DNA of 51,429 bases from CAYOLL01 sp964404765 [NCBI: uncultured Gemmatimonadota bacterium] (GCA_964404765.1 CAYOLL010000004.1:34415-85843), one strand, 5' to 3'; positions 24,470-33,132 are shown, numbered from the stretch's first letter. Made by a program: numbers and translations. Notes: a model not told the origin generated them from the letters alone.

Positions 24470-26053
24470 ATGACGAAAAACATCATTCTAATCGGCTTTA
24501 TGGGCACGGGCAAGGACACGATTGGCAAGCTGATCGCCAAGCGCATGGGCCTGCGTTTTTTATCGACGGACGAGTTGATCGAGCGGCGGGTTGGTCGCCC
24601 GATCAGCCAAATTTTTGCCGAGAGCGGCGAGTCACATTTCCGCGCGCTCGAAAAAGAGGCGCTGAGTGATCTGGTCGACCTGAAAAATTTGGTTGTGGCG
24701 ACAGGCGGCGGCATGATCATTGACCCGGAAAATCGCGCCCAACTCAAGCAAATGGGTCGGGTTATCCAACTGAGCGCCCCATTAGAGATTCTGGAAACAC
24801 GCCTGACCGGCGATGATACCCGACCGTTGGCGCGCGACTGGTCGAACGTGCAGGCGCTTTATCAGGCGCGGCAGGGTTTGTACGACTTTGCCGATATGAC
24901 AGTAGACACCGCTTTTCGCGCTCCGCGTCAAATTAGCAATGAGATTTTGGAAGGCTACGGTTATCCGTATCTATCGGAAATCACACCCCAATCCGTGCGA
25001 ATTGCCGGCAGCGCCAAAACCTACCGGGTGCAAATTGATGTTAATTTACTGGAACGCATCGCTGATTTTTTGGGCGAACGGCTGCGCACCGGTCAGAAAG
25101 TGGCTGTGGTAGCCAATCCGCTGACTGCCGGACTTTTTATGCATGATCTTCAAGCAGGTTTGCAGAAAATTGGGCTGACAATTGTCCCGATCATTGTGCC
25201 GGATGGCGAAGCGCATAAGACGTTAGAAACTGCCGGGCGCATTATTGACCAACTTATGGCGCATAAACTGGGCCGGCAGAATCCGATCCTTGCGCTTGGC
25301 GGCGGTGTTGTTGGCGATTTAGCCGGTTTTGTTGCTTCAACCTTTAAGCGCGGCACACCATTAATCCAAATTCCGACAACACTGCTGGCGCAAATTGATG
25401 CGGCTATTGGTGGTAAAACCGGGGTAAATCATAAGCTGGGCAAGAACATGATCGGCACCTTTTACCAGCCTGATGCCGTATTAGTGGATGTCAATACGTT
25501 GCAATCCTTGTCGGATCGTGAGTTTCGCAACGGCCTGGCTGAGGCAATTAAGTACGGCGTCATTCGCAGTCGCTTTTTGTTTGATTGGCTCGATCAAAAA
25601 CGCAGCGCCATTCTGGAGCGTGACCCGGCTACCCTGGTCGATCTGGTGCAGCAGTGCGCAGAAATCAAAGGCGATGTCGTGGAGCAGGATGAGTTTGAAA
25701 CGCAGGCCGTGCGCGAGATTTTAAACTTTGGCCACACGATTGGTCACGCCATTGAAACCATGACCGGCTATACTGTCTACAAGCATGGGGAAGCCGTGGC
25801 CATCGGCATGGTCGAAGAACTTAAAATCTGCGAAAAAATCGGTTATCTTCGTATGCAGGATGCGGTGAAAATTCGAAGGCTCATCCGTGATTACGAATTG
25901 CCGGTCAGCCTGCCGGCAGATATTGATCAGCAAGCGTTGCGGGATCATATTTTGCAGGATAAAAAAGCGGCGGCAAATACAATTAACTTCCCGGTAGTGC
26001 GGCAAATCGGGCAAGCGACGGTGGAGGAACTAACGTGGGACGCTATCTGGTAA
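24470..26053 (+). CDS. aroKB: Bifunctional shikimate kinase / 3-dehydroquinate synthase
   Basis: A 528-residue fusion covering two steps of the shikimate pathway. Residues 1-165 are shikimate kinase: P-loop GFMGTGKDT at 9-17, shikimate-binding Asp34 (STDELIE), Arg58 (FRALE) and GGG at 79-81. The P-loop has Asp after the lysine where Ser or Thr is usual, with Thr next. Residues 180-528 are 3-dehydroquinate synthase: VPDGEAHKTLET, LGGGVVGDLAGFVASTFKRG, AAIGGKTGVNH and the metal-binding NFGHTIGHAIE. The ATG at 24470 aligns with the normal kinase N-terminus; an upstream ATG at 24404 lies within the inverted repeat. aroQ overlaps its 3' end. Confidence 0.95.
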   Translation: MTKNIILIGFMGTGKDTIGKLIAKRMGLRFLSTDELIERRVGRPISQIFAESGESHFRALEKEALSDLVDLKNLVVATGGGMIIDPENRAQLKQMGRVIQLSAPLEILETRLTGDDTRPLARDWSNVQALYQARQGLYDFADMTVDTAFRAPRQISNEILEGYGYPYLSEITPQSVRIAGSAKTYRVQIDVNLLERIADFLGERLRTGQKVAVVANPLTAGLFMHDLQAGLQKIGLTIVPIIVPDGEAHKTLETAGRIIDQLMAHKLGRQNPILALGGGVVGDLAGFVASTFKRGTPLIQIPTTLLAQIDAAIGGKTGVNHKLGKNMIGTFYQPDAVLVDVNTLQSLSDREFRNGLAEAIKYGVIRSRFLFDWLDQKRSAILERDPATLVDLVQQCAEIKGDVVEQDEFETQAVREILNFGHTIGHAIETMTGYTVYKHGEAVAIGMVEELKICEKIGYLRMQDAVKIRRLIRDYELPVSLPADIDQQALRDHILQDKKAAANTINFPVVRQIGQATVEELTWDAIW

Positions 26054-26475
26054 TTCATGGGCCGAATCTGAACATGCTCGGCTTGCGCAAACCGGAGATT
26101 TATGGCAACACAACCTTGCCGCAGATCAACGAAGCCATTCAGCGCTGGGCCGAAGCGAACGGCGTTAAGGCGCACACCTTCCAATCCAATCACGAAGGCG
26201 CGTTAATGGATTGCATTCAGCAGGCGCGCGGTCAATACAGCGGGCTGGTCATCAATCCCGGCGGTTATACCCATACGTCGGTCGCCCTGCGCGACGCCAT
26301 CGAAGCCGCTGAAATCCCCACCATCGAAGTCCATCTCAGCAACATTCATGGCCGTGAGAAATTTCGTCACAAATCTCTAATTGCGCCGATTTGCGTCGGG
26401 CAGATCACCGGGCTTGGCTGGCAGGGTTATTTGTTGGCTTTGCAGTATTTTGTGGATTTGAGAAGCGGTCGGTAA
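26035..26475 (+). CDS. aroQ: Type II 3-dehydroquinate dehydratase
   Basis: A 146-residue enzyme for the step after dehydroquinate synthase. All signatures are in order: VIHGPNLNMLGLRKPEIYG with the catalytic-loop Tyr, FQSNHEGALMD, VINPGGYTHTSVALRDAI and EVHLSNIHGREKFRHKS with the catalytic His. It forms a dodecamer in the cytoplasm in known cases. The GTG start at 26035 is preceded by GGAGG and lies inside the last 19 bases of the kinase-synthase gene, so the two are translationally coupled. The following gene is convergent and its end is only two bases away. Confidence 0.96.
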   Translation: MGRYLVIHGPNLNMLGLRKPEIYGNTTLPQINEAIQRWAEANGVKAHTFQSNHEGALMDCIQQARGQYSGLVINPGGYTHTSVALRDAIEAAEIPTIEVHLSNIHGREKFRHKSLIAPICVGQITGLGWQGYLLALQYFVDLRSGR

Positions 26476-26477
26476 CG

Positions 26478-26963
26478 TCAAAGGTTTTCCAAATCTTGAG
26501 GATTTAGAAAATCGGTCGCGCCCGCCGGCTTGCTCGTACTTTTTCGGCTGAGATAGCTGCGGAGAATTAAGGCGGCGGCTGTTTGGTCAATCGTGGCTTT
26601 TTGACGGCGTTTCTTTTTGGATAAGCCGCTTTCCCGGATCATTTCCTGCGCCAGCGACGATGTCAACCGCTCGTCTTCAAATTCAATCGGGCAGGTAATA
26701 ATTTCCTGGAGCTGTTGGGCGAACAGGCGGACTTTATCCACAGCATGGCCCTGACTGCCGTTCATATTGGCCGGTAAGCCGATAACCACTTCACCAATTT
26801 CCTCAGTTTCGATAATTTTTTTGAGCTTTTGCAGAAAATCCGGGCAGGTTTTTTGATCAAACGTTGTTAAGGGGCGGGCTGTCCAGTGAAAAGCATCGCT
26901 GATGGCTACGCCGATGCGCCTGTCGCCATAATCAAGAGCCAATATAGGTTTTTTAAGCTCCAT
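26478..26963 (-). CDS. ruvX: Putative pre-16S rRNA nuclease / Holliday junction resolvase-like protein RuvX (YqgF)
   Basis: A 161-residue RNase H-fold protein. ILALDYGDRRIGVAISDAF at residues 7-25 holds the first metal Asp. EVVIGLPANMNGSQG, FEDERLTSSLAQEM and the late Asp of KATIDQTAAALIL complete the site. The family trims the 5' end of 16S rRNA; resolvase activity is only proposed. It is normal length apart from a short C-terminal tail. It starts two bases after the stop of the upstream GGDEF-like gene on the same strand, forming an operon driven from 27935-27963. Confidence 0.94.
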   Translation of the reverse strand: MELKKPILALDYGDRRIGVAISDAFHWTARPLTTFDQKTCPDFLQKLKKIIETEEIGEVVIGLPANMNGSQGHAVDKVRLFAQQLQEIITCPIEFEDERLTSSLAQEMIRESGLSKKKRRQKATIDQTAAALILRSYLSRKSTSKPAGATDFLNPQDLENL

Positions 26964-26965
26964 GA

Positions 26966-27871
26966 TTAGAAACTTTCAGTGCGATTGCGACCCATTTCTT
27001 TGGCCATATACAAGGCAATATCCGCTGCTTTAAGCATATCCTTCCAATCGGTGACTTTGAAGTTTGGATACGAAGCTGTGCCGATACTGACGGTGATTCG
27101 TACTTCGTAATCATCTTCTACAATCGGTGATTTTTCGATCAGATACCGCATTCGATCTGCCATCTCGCTCATTTTTGTCTTGCTAACCTGCGGTAATATT
27201 AATGCAAAACGGTCGCCGTCCAGACGGCCCAAAACGTCAGAAAAACGCACATGGCCGCGCAATACTTTGCCAAGCTTTTTGAGTACCAGGTCACCGGCTT
27301 TTTTCCCATGCGCCTCATTAACTTTTTTGAAATTATCAATGTCGATTAACATCAATGATAAGTTATACTTATAGCGACGCGCCTTAGCAAACTCCAGTTC
27401 TAATAAATAGAAAAAATGGTCTCGTGAATAAAGACCGGAAACGCGATCCCAAATTGAAGCGTTTTTAATATCATCTTTAAGCTTGATAATTTCCTGATTA
27501 TCTTTAATGATATAGACACCGCTGATAAACTGCTCATTTTCGTCAAAATGAACCGCGGCGGTTACTCGCACCGGAATCGCGGCATCTTCACCAATAATCA
27601 GCGTTCCTTCAATATTCGTTACCGGCTTTTTTTCTTTAATGGCTTCGACAAAAAGGGACTCGCCCCGTTCAAAATTAAAGCGAAATACCTCATGGACAGG
27701 TTTGTCGCTAAGTGATTCTTTTGAAGAATGAATCAATTTGCAGACAGCCTCATTTACCAAAACAATTCGATAGTCTTTATCAACAACAACTACGCCAGTA
27801 TCTAAAACACTTAAAACAAACTCATACCAAACAGGACGATTTACGATATCTATTGTGTTTTCCGGTTCCAT
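26966..27871 (-). CDS. PAS-GGDEF protein with degenerate GGDEF motif
   Basis: A 301-residue cytoplasmic protein. A PAS domain (about 15-125: LDTGVVVVDKDYRIVLVNEA) precedes a GGDEF domain with SLMLIDIDNFKKVNEAHGK. The signature itself reads RLDGDRFALIL, so GGDEF is DGDRF. The first Gly and the catalytic Glu are replaced, which predicts loss of diguanylate cyclase activity and perhaps a GTP- or c-di-GMP-sensing role. The RxxD inhibitory site is not evident. ATG 27871 is chosen over an upstream in-frame start because AAAGGA lies just before it and the promoter's -10 sits at 27935-27940. It forms an operon with ruvX. Confidence 0.88.
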   Translation of the reverse strand: MEPENTIDIVNRPVWYEFVLSVLDTGVVVVDKDYRIVLVNEAVCKLIHSSKESLSDKPVHEVFRFNFERGESLFVEAIKEKKPVTNIEGTLIIGEDAAIPVRVTAAVHFDENEQFISGVYIIKDNQEIIKLKDDIKNASIWDRVSGLYSRDHFFYLLELEFAKARRYKYNLSLMLIDIDNFKKVNEAHGKKAGDLVLKKLGKVLRGHVRFSDVLGRLDGDRFALILPQVSKTKMSEMADRMRYLIEKSPIVEDDYEVRITVSIGTASYPNFKVTDWKDMLKAADIALYMAKEMGRNRTESF

Positions 27872-27934
27872 GGGAGTCCTTTCTTTTGGAGCTATTGGCT
27901 TATTGCCGACTTGTTTTTTACTAAGCCCCAAAAA

Positions 27935-27963
27935 AGTTTAACGCAGATCATGCTATTTGTCAA
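27935..27963 (-). promoter_or_regulatory. sigma70-type promoter of the GGDEF-ruvX operon
   Basis: On the minus strand TTGACA (27963-27958), 17 bp, TAAACT (27940-27935), predicting a leader of about 55 nt. It shares TTGACAAATAGC with the rpmE promoter. Confidence 0.7.
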
Positions 27964-28076
27964 CTGATTTCCAAAAAACTTCCCATATTATTCTGTCAAC
28001 ACCAAAATTTTTAAAGATATTCATGAATTGTTGAGCGTTTTTACCAATTTGAATAGCTGCTCAAAAAGTGTTGGTT

Positions 28077-28155
28077 AACCGTGCGAAGGCTCCCGCCGGT
28101 TCTTTTTGTAAAAGTCCTGAAACTATTGGTTTCGGCCCAAGTTTAACCTTCGTAA
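28077..28155. repeat. Degenerate AACCTTGCGAAGGTT-type pair in a gene-free gap
   Basis: AACCGTGCGAAGGCT (28077-28091) and TTTAACCTTCG (28142-28152) look like eroded inverted members of the family seen at 17904-17966. The rest of 27964-28446 is AT-rich; I find no gene and no strong promoter for the STAS gene. Confidence 0.45.
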
Positions 28156-28446
28156 AGCTTGACTTAATTCATATTTTTTGATCAGTTATCTATTTTAATT
28201 TTAACTTATTGTTTATAAACAGGTTATGATTTACTCTACACCATCGTCATGCGTAATTGAGGGTAGCAATATGAAGATAAATTATATTCAGGCCCAATGG
28301 ATTCAACATATTTTGCTTGACCGTTTTAAAGGATTGGTCTATATTCGCATTTAGCGCTGGCCAAAACTAATACTGCTTAAGGGTTAAAACCCTGAACGAG
28401 AATTACGACTTCACAAATCTAAATCCCTGCTTGGAGAGCTTACTTA

Positions 28447-28821
28447 ATGAAAGATCAGTTGAAAGCCACTCTACGCTTTGAAGATCCTGTTTGCATTTTA
28501 TCATTAGCCGGCGAAATAACGACCTTTTCCGAACAAGAGTTGAGTCGAATCTACCAGGCGGCTGTAGGGCAAAAGGCCGGGCGTATTCTATTTGACTTTA
28601 AAGAGGTGAACTATATTAACAGCGCCGGGTTAGCCATTTTAATCGGGCTGGTCAATGAAAGTCGGAAAAAGAAAATCGAAATTACCATCTCCGGTTTATC
28701 GCCGCATTTCAAAAAAATATTCAAAATGGTTGGTTTAACCCAGTTTGCCAAAGTCTTTGATGATGAGCTTCTTGCATTGGATGCCATCCGGCAAAACATA
28801 GTCGCCGCCAAGCCGGCCTGA
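28447..28821 (+). CDS. STAS-domain anti-sigma factor antagonist (SpoIIAA/RsbV-like)
   Basis: A 124-residue single STAS domain: VCILSLAGEITTFSEQELSR at residues 15-34 and RILFDFKEVNYINSAGLAIL at 46-65. Ser59 sits at the position phosphorylated in SpoIIAA and RsbV, followed by the usual AGL. This class binds an RsbW-type kinase when unphosphorylated and so frees a sigma factor. The only kinase of that type in the window is at 6672. TTGGAGAG precedes the ATG at a longish distance. The gene stands alone. Confidence 0.9.
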   Translation: MKDQLKATLRFEDPVCILSLAGEITTFSEQELSRIYQAAVGQKAGRILFDFKEVNYINSAGLAILIGLVNESRKKKIEITISGLSPHFKKIFKMVGLTQFAKVFDDELLALDAIRQNIVAAKPA

Positions 28822-28843
28822 TTAAATTTCATAAGTAATTACC

Positions 28844-28872
28844 TTGACAATACGAAGCGTCCAACTTAAAAT
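28844..28872 (+). promoter_or_regulatory. sigma70-type promoter of the 28921 gene
   Basis: TTGACA (28844-28849), 17 bp, TAAAAT (28867-28872), 49 nt upstream of the start codon. Confidence 0.7.
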
Positions 28873-28920
28873 CATGTTCACATTCAATTTTTTTAAACCT
28901 TAATTTATGTAGGAGGAAAA

Positions 28921-30870
28921 ATGAAGAGATTACTTAAAGTAAGCTTGTTATTCGTCACCTGGTTTGCCTGTTCACAGGCTTGGGCTCGCCCGAAGGATAT
29001 AAACCTGCCTATCGAGACCGCCCTTGAAAATCCAAGCACCCAGGCTCCCCGCGAGTCACGCACGGTGCTCTTTTTTGACGATCTGGAATCGGGCGCTGCC
29101 GGTTGGGAAAGTTTTGATTTCACCGCCTTTGATTCCGCGGACGTAAGCTGGCATGTTAGCGCTCAGGGCGCCTTTGAAGGTACCTCTTGGTGGTGCGGTG
29201 ATGAACAAATTGGCGGGTACAATAACTCTTGGCTGCAATATTTGGATACACCAACCATGGATTTGAGCCGAACAACGGATCCGATGTTGACTTTTAAAGC
29301 TATGTGGAGCATGGAGGCGCCTAGCGTATTTGGAAGTTGGGATGGTTGGGATGTAGCTAACATGTGGGTTTCAACCGACGACGGTGCTACTTGGAATGTA
29401 GTCAGACCAACGACTGGTTCCACTTATAATGTCGCTAGTGCCTACGGGTTTGGACATACTTTTAATTTTGGGCCAAACATTCCCGGCTGGGGTGGTGGCA
29501 GCGGTGGTTGGCAGGATATAGGTGTCAATTTATCCAGTTACAAGACTACAAAAACGAAAGTTCGCTTTGCTTTATGCTCGGACAATAGTGTGTCAGCGCC
29601 GGATTCTTCCTATCTTGTAGGCTTCCATGTAGATAACATTAACGTCAAAGATGGCGCTATTGTCATTTTTAGCAATAATGGCGTAGAAGACGGCAATTTG
29701 AAAGCCGATAGTGATGGTTTTGAAGGCTACGGCGATTTATGGGATCTGAGCACACGACGAGCGTCAAGCCCCACCCACAGCCTGTATTGTGGCGATCCGA
29801 CTACCGGCAAATACTTACCTAATCTGGATGATATGCTGGTTTCGCCGCCGATTGATTTGACGGGATTGGCCGCTAATCCTGAAGTTCTTAATGTTGATTT
29901 TAATGTATGGTGCCGGCAAGATTCCATTGGGGCGAGTTTAGCTTTGCGGGATTATTGGGTACCCTATGTATTCATCGAGGCCGAAAGTAAAATAGAGGCC
30001 CTGACGGGTTTTGCTTATACCGGGCGCTGGGTAGCGGCGGATGGCGGATTTTTACGCTTTTCTCTGGCACAGGCACGTGGGGCGCCAAGCCTGGCCAAAT
30101 GGCAAGGCAAAGTCATTCGAATTGCGTTTAACTATATCAGCAATGATGACGGCGACGAGCGCGAAGGACTTTACATCGACAATTTGACTGTAAACTATGT
30201 CAACGTGTTTGCGCCCTGTAATGTTAATGCTGTTGCCAATTACGACCTCAAGAATGTCAAGTTGACCTGGGATACAAGCTGTCACCCGGCCCGAACGGAT
30301 AATCCGGATGGCGCGCGCACAACCGAGTTTGTCGAGAACCAAATCTATATGGGTATTGATGCTCTGCCCGGCGAAGAGCCGATTGCGACGCTGACAGACC
30401 CCAATGTACATGAATTTATCGATGCCAACGTTAGCGGTTTGTTTGGCCAACCCATCAGCTTTATGCTGTACTACAAAATGAATACGGTTTATAAAGTGGA
30501 TGGCGTAGTTTTTATAACTGAAGACAGCAAGATCGACACGGTGAAAGTTGTCAGCCCGGCGATTGAAGACGACGACCAAACCCGGTCGGCGGAATTCCGC
30601 GTCTTGCAAAATCGGCCCAATCCGCTGACCCAATTGTCCACCACGATTGGCTATACGCTGCCCCAGGCCGGCCCGGTTCTGGTGAATATCTACAACACCG
30701 GCGGTCAGTTGGTCAAGACGCTGGTGAATCAGACGCAGGATGCAGGTGATCATGCTGTTGCTTGGAATGGTAGCAACGATACAGGCAAGGCCGTCACCAG
30801 CGGTGTCTACTTCTATACCGTATCTGCAGCCGGTCAGCAAGCGACGCGGCGCATGGTCGTTTTGAAGTAA
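28921..30870 (+). CDS. Large secreted protein with lectin-like domains and FlgD-like sorting domain
   Basis: A 649-residue exported protein with signal peptide MKRLLKVSLLFVTWFACSQA ending near WAR. The body carries jellyroll-like segments: FFDDLESGAAGWESFDF, SWLQYLDTPTMDLS, WDVANMWVSTDDGATWNVV and FHVDNINVKDGA. These resemble the adhesive modules found beside immune-inhibitor-type peptidases, but no HExxH or other catalytic motif is present. The last 85 residues (VLQNRPNPLTQLSTTIGYTL, IYNTGGQLVKTLVNQ, WNGSNDTGKAVTSGVYFY) are the type IX-style sorting tag. It is probably an adhesin or carbohydrate-binding surface protein. TAGGAGG precedes the ATG, and the gene has its own promoter and a strong terminator. 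Confidence 0.82.
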   Translation: MKRLLKVSLLFVTWFACSQAWARPKDINLPIETALENPSTQAPRESRTVLFFDDLESGAAGWESFDFTAFDSADVSWHVSAQGAFEGTSWWCGDEQIGGYNNSWLQYLDTPTMDLSRTTDPMLTFKAMWSMEAPSVFGSWDGWDVANMWVSTDDGATWNVVRPTTGSTYNVASAYGFGHTFNFGPNIPGWGGGSGGWQDIGVNLSSYKTTKTKVRFALCSDNSVSAPDSSYLVGFHVDNINVKDGAIVIFSNNGVEDGNLKADSDGFEGYGDLWDLSTRRASSPTHSLYCGDPTTGKYLPNLDDMLVSPPIDLTGLAANPEVLNVDFNVWCRQDSIGASLALRDYWVPYVFIEAESKIEALTGFAYTGRWVAADGGFLRFSLAQARGAPSLAKWQGKVIRIAFNYISNDDGDEREGLYIDNLTVNYVNVFAPCNVNAVANYDLKNVKLTWDTSCHPARTDNPDGARTTEFVENQIYMGIDALPGEEPIATLTDPNVHEFIDANVSGLFGQPISFMLYYKMNTVYKVDGVVFITEDSKIDTVKVVSPAIEDDDQTRSAEFRVLQNRPNPLTQLSTTIGYTLPQAGPVLVNIYNTGGQLVKTLVNQTQDAGDHAVAWNGSNDTGKAVTSGVYFYTVSAAGQQATRRMVVLK

Positions 30871-30913
30871 TCCGGGTTTAAAAACGCAACTTTTATCTCG
30901 TAAAGCGGTTAAA

Positions 30914-30962
30914 ACTCACATGTTGAGATTTTTGTAGCGATCTCAACATGTGAGTCTTTTTT
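30914..30962 (+). terminator. Strong rho-independent terminator
   Basis: ACTCACATGTTGAGAT (30914-30929) pairs perfectly over 16 bp with 30940-30955, loop of 10, followed by CTTTTTTTTT. It ends the 28921 transcription unit. Confidence 0.92.
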
Positions 30963-30974
30963 TTATGCCTCCAA

Positions 30975-31005
30975 GAAATGGCATTTCTTGATGAAATGTC
31001 ATCTC
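30975..31005. repeat. Second copy of the 31-bp palindrome
   Basis: GAAATGGCATTTC, five bases, then GAAATGTCATCTC: same size, arm length and core as the element at 12791-12821, with several substitutions. It lies directly before the 31036 gene. Confidence 0.75.
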
Positions 31006-31035
31006 TAAATCGTTAAACTATGAAAGGTTTTTGTT

Positions 31036-32865
31036 ATGAAAAAGATATTTGTAAGCATCTGCCTAATGCTTTTGGTCACGACAACTGCTGCTTTGGCCCA
31101 AAACCCGCCGACAAACCTGAACGGCGCTTACAACTACAACGATAACGACCAGCGCGTCACCCTCAACTGGACGCCGCCCGATGTTTCCGTGTTTTGGCTG
31201 CATTGGAACAAGGTCGAGCCGGATACCGGGCAAAAGATAGGCCTACAGAACGGCGGCGCCCTCACCATTGCCGCCCGTTTCGATACGACCGATATGTCCC
31301 GCTATGTGGGCGGAAAAATCACCCATTTGAAGTTTCGCTTTACCGACATCCTTGGTATTAACGGCGTAGCCATCCGGGTGTGGGAAGGCGGATCTAAAAC
31401 CGGGCCGGGCGCCCTGATTCTTACCCAAACCTTGACCGGTTATCAGGAAAATGTTTGGAAAGAATGGGAGTTGACAACGCCGATCACCGTCAAGCCGGGA
31501 CTGGAATATTGGGTCGGCTGCGGAATCAACCATAACGCCGGCGCACGACCGGCGACAGCCGATATAGGACCGATGATTCCGGATAAAGGCGGCTGGTTTT
31601 CCACCAATGGCGGCATAAGTTGGGGCCAATTAAAAGCTAATGCCGGCATCGACCGCAATTGGCACATTCAGGCCAAAGTAAAAATGACGTCAGGCGTTGT
31701 GCTCTGGCAGCCCAATCGACCGACGATCGATATGGACGATTATATGGCCGCCATAAAAACGCCGCCGATTCTTACTTCCGAGTTGAGCGCCGCGCCGAAT
31801 CCACCGTCTCCGGCGATCCGGGAAGCCAGCGGTCTGACCGCCTACCGGCTTTACCGCTCCAGAAACTCGGTTATTAATCTGGCCACGGACGCCTATAAAA
31901 ACATCAGCGATCCGACGGCAACCCAATACATCGACAAAAATAACGGCAGCGGCTATGAATATGATAAGACTTATTACTATGCCCTGCTGGCCCGATACGA
32001 TACCGGCGATAGCGTCCTGAGCAATACGGCGGCGGTTTTGGTCAATTCGCCGGCCAGGATTGAGCTGGCTTATGACGATAGCGTTCCGGACGTTGATGTC
32101 CGGATAGACGGCAGCGGCGGCGGGATGGCCGTACGTTTCGTGTCGACCCACAATGTTCATGCAAAGTTAATGAAGGCCCGCTTTCGGATGGGAGCGCAGT
32201 ATCCGGCCAATATGAATTCATTCGCGCCGTTTGACGTTCACGTTTATAATATGGCCGGCACAAATCCGGGGACGGATAAGACACCGCCCATTACGGTTAC
32301 ACCGACGGTGACGGTGACTCCGGATGCGTGGTACGAAGTGGATTTGCTGCCGGCAAAAATTATCATCGGCCCCACCGAGTCTTTTTGCATCGGTTTTATT
32401 CAGCGGGACGTGGCCAACCGCTTTGCGGCCGATTTAAGCTTGCCGCGCTCGGGGCGAACGCTTTTTTGGGATCGGACTGCCTGGAGCGAAATAAACGATC
32501 AAAATATGATGATTCGCGCCGTCTTATACGACAGCAGCCGCGTCCACCCCGACGCCATCGAAGATGAGATTGTCCTGACGCCGGAAACAGCTTTTTCCGT
32601 CGCGTCCAACTATCCTAACCCGTTCTATGCCGCCACGACGCTGGAATACAATCTGCCGGAGCGAACGGATGTCTCGGTGCGCGTTTACAACAGCGTCGGG
32701 CAATTCGTGCGGGAATTGGTAAAGACGACCCAAGACGCCGGTCTGCATCAGACCGAATGGGATGGTCGGAACGAACGCGGCGCACCGGTCAGTGACGGGA
32801 TTTATTTGTATGAAGTACGAGCCGGGCAACAGCGGGAGCAGAGAAGGATGCTATTGCTGCGCTAA
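31036..32865 (+). CDS. Large secreted protein with FlgD-like sorting domain
   Basis: A 609-residue exported protein with signal peptide MKKIFVSICLMLLVTTTAALA. No enzyme motif is visible. The N-terminal PPTNLNGAYNYNDNDQRVTL looks like the start of a fibronectin type III-like domain. YRLYRSRNSVINLATDAYKN followed by DKTYYYALLARY matches a second one. Two regions with GGKITHLKFRF and VKPGLEYWVGCGINHN, and later MKARFRMGAQYP, read as beta-sandwich modules. The C-terminus SNYPNPFYAATTLEYNLPE, VYNSVGQFVRELV, WDGRNERGAPVSDGIYLYEV is the sorting tag. It is likely a cell-surface or released protein. The ribosome binding site is weak (GAAAGG). Confidence 0.82.
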   Translation: MKKIFVSICLMLLVTTTAALAQNPPTNLNGAYNYNDNDQRVTLNWTPPDVSVFWLHWNKVEPDTGQKIGLQNGGALTIAARFDTTDMSRYVGGKITHLKFRFTDILGINGVAIRVWEGGSKTGPGALILTQTLTGYQENVWKEWELTTPITVKPGLEYWVGCGINHNAGARPATADIGPMIPDKGGWFSTNGGISWGQLKANAGIDRNWHIQAKVKMTSGVVLWQPNRPTIDMDDYMAAIKTPPILTSELSAAPNPPSPAIREASGLTAYRLYRSRNSVINLATDAYKNISDPTATQYIDKNNGSGYEYDKTYYYALLARYDTGDSVLSNTAAVLVNSPARIELAYDDSVPDVDVRIDGSGGGMAVRFVSTHNVHAKLMKARFRMGAQYPANMNSFAPFDVHVYNMAGTNPGTDKTPPITVTPTVTVTPDAWYEVDLLPAKIIIGPTESFCIGFIQRDVANRFAADLSLPRSGRTLFWDRTAWSEINDQNMMIRAVLYDSSRVHPDAIEDEIVLTPETAFSVASNYPNPFYAATTLEYNLPERTDVSVRVYNSVGQFVRELVKTTQDAGLHQTEWDGRNERGAPVSDGIYLYEVRAGQQREQRRMLLLR

Positions 32866-32937
32866 TATTTTGTATTATAATTCACATGGATAGACAGGAT
32901 AGAAATTTTGTATCCGCTCAATCAGTCCGGGTAAAGC

Positions 32938-33020
32938 AAACCATGCGAAGGTTATACTTGGCGCGGAAATCAATATCTTCAAGATTGGCAGCGGTTTGCG
33001 GCGTAAACCTTCGCAATGTT
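32938..33020. repeat. Inverted pair of the AACCTTGCGAAGGTT family, intergenic
   Basis: AAACCATGCGAAGGTT (32938-32953) and AAACCTTCGCAATGTT (33005-33020) are opposed imperfect copies of the palindrome seen inside the giant cyclase gene. The gap also holds a CACGAAACACGCGAAACACA run near 33072-33093. Confidence 0.65.
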
Positions 33021-33132
33021 ACCCTATTTTTTTGACCGGATACGAAATTTTTTAGTGTCTATTCAACTATGTCCCACGAAACACGCGAAACACACGAAAA
33101 GATTTTGAAAAGGGGCGGATGATTTCATTAGC

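Noticed and set aside
28270-28353. Small frame of 27 codons before the STAS gene
   Set aside because: No ribosome binding site, no recognisable features, and AT-rich surroundings.
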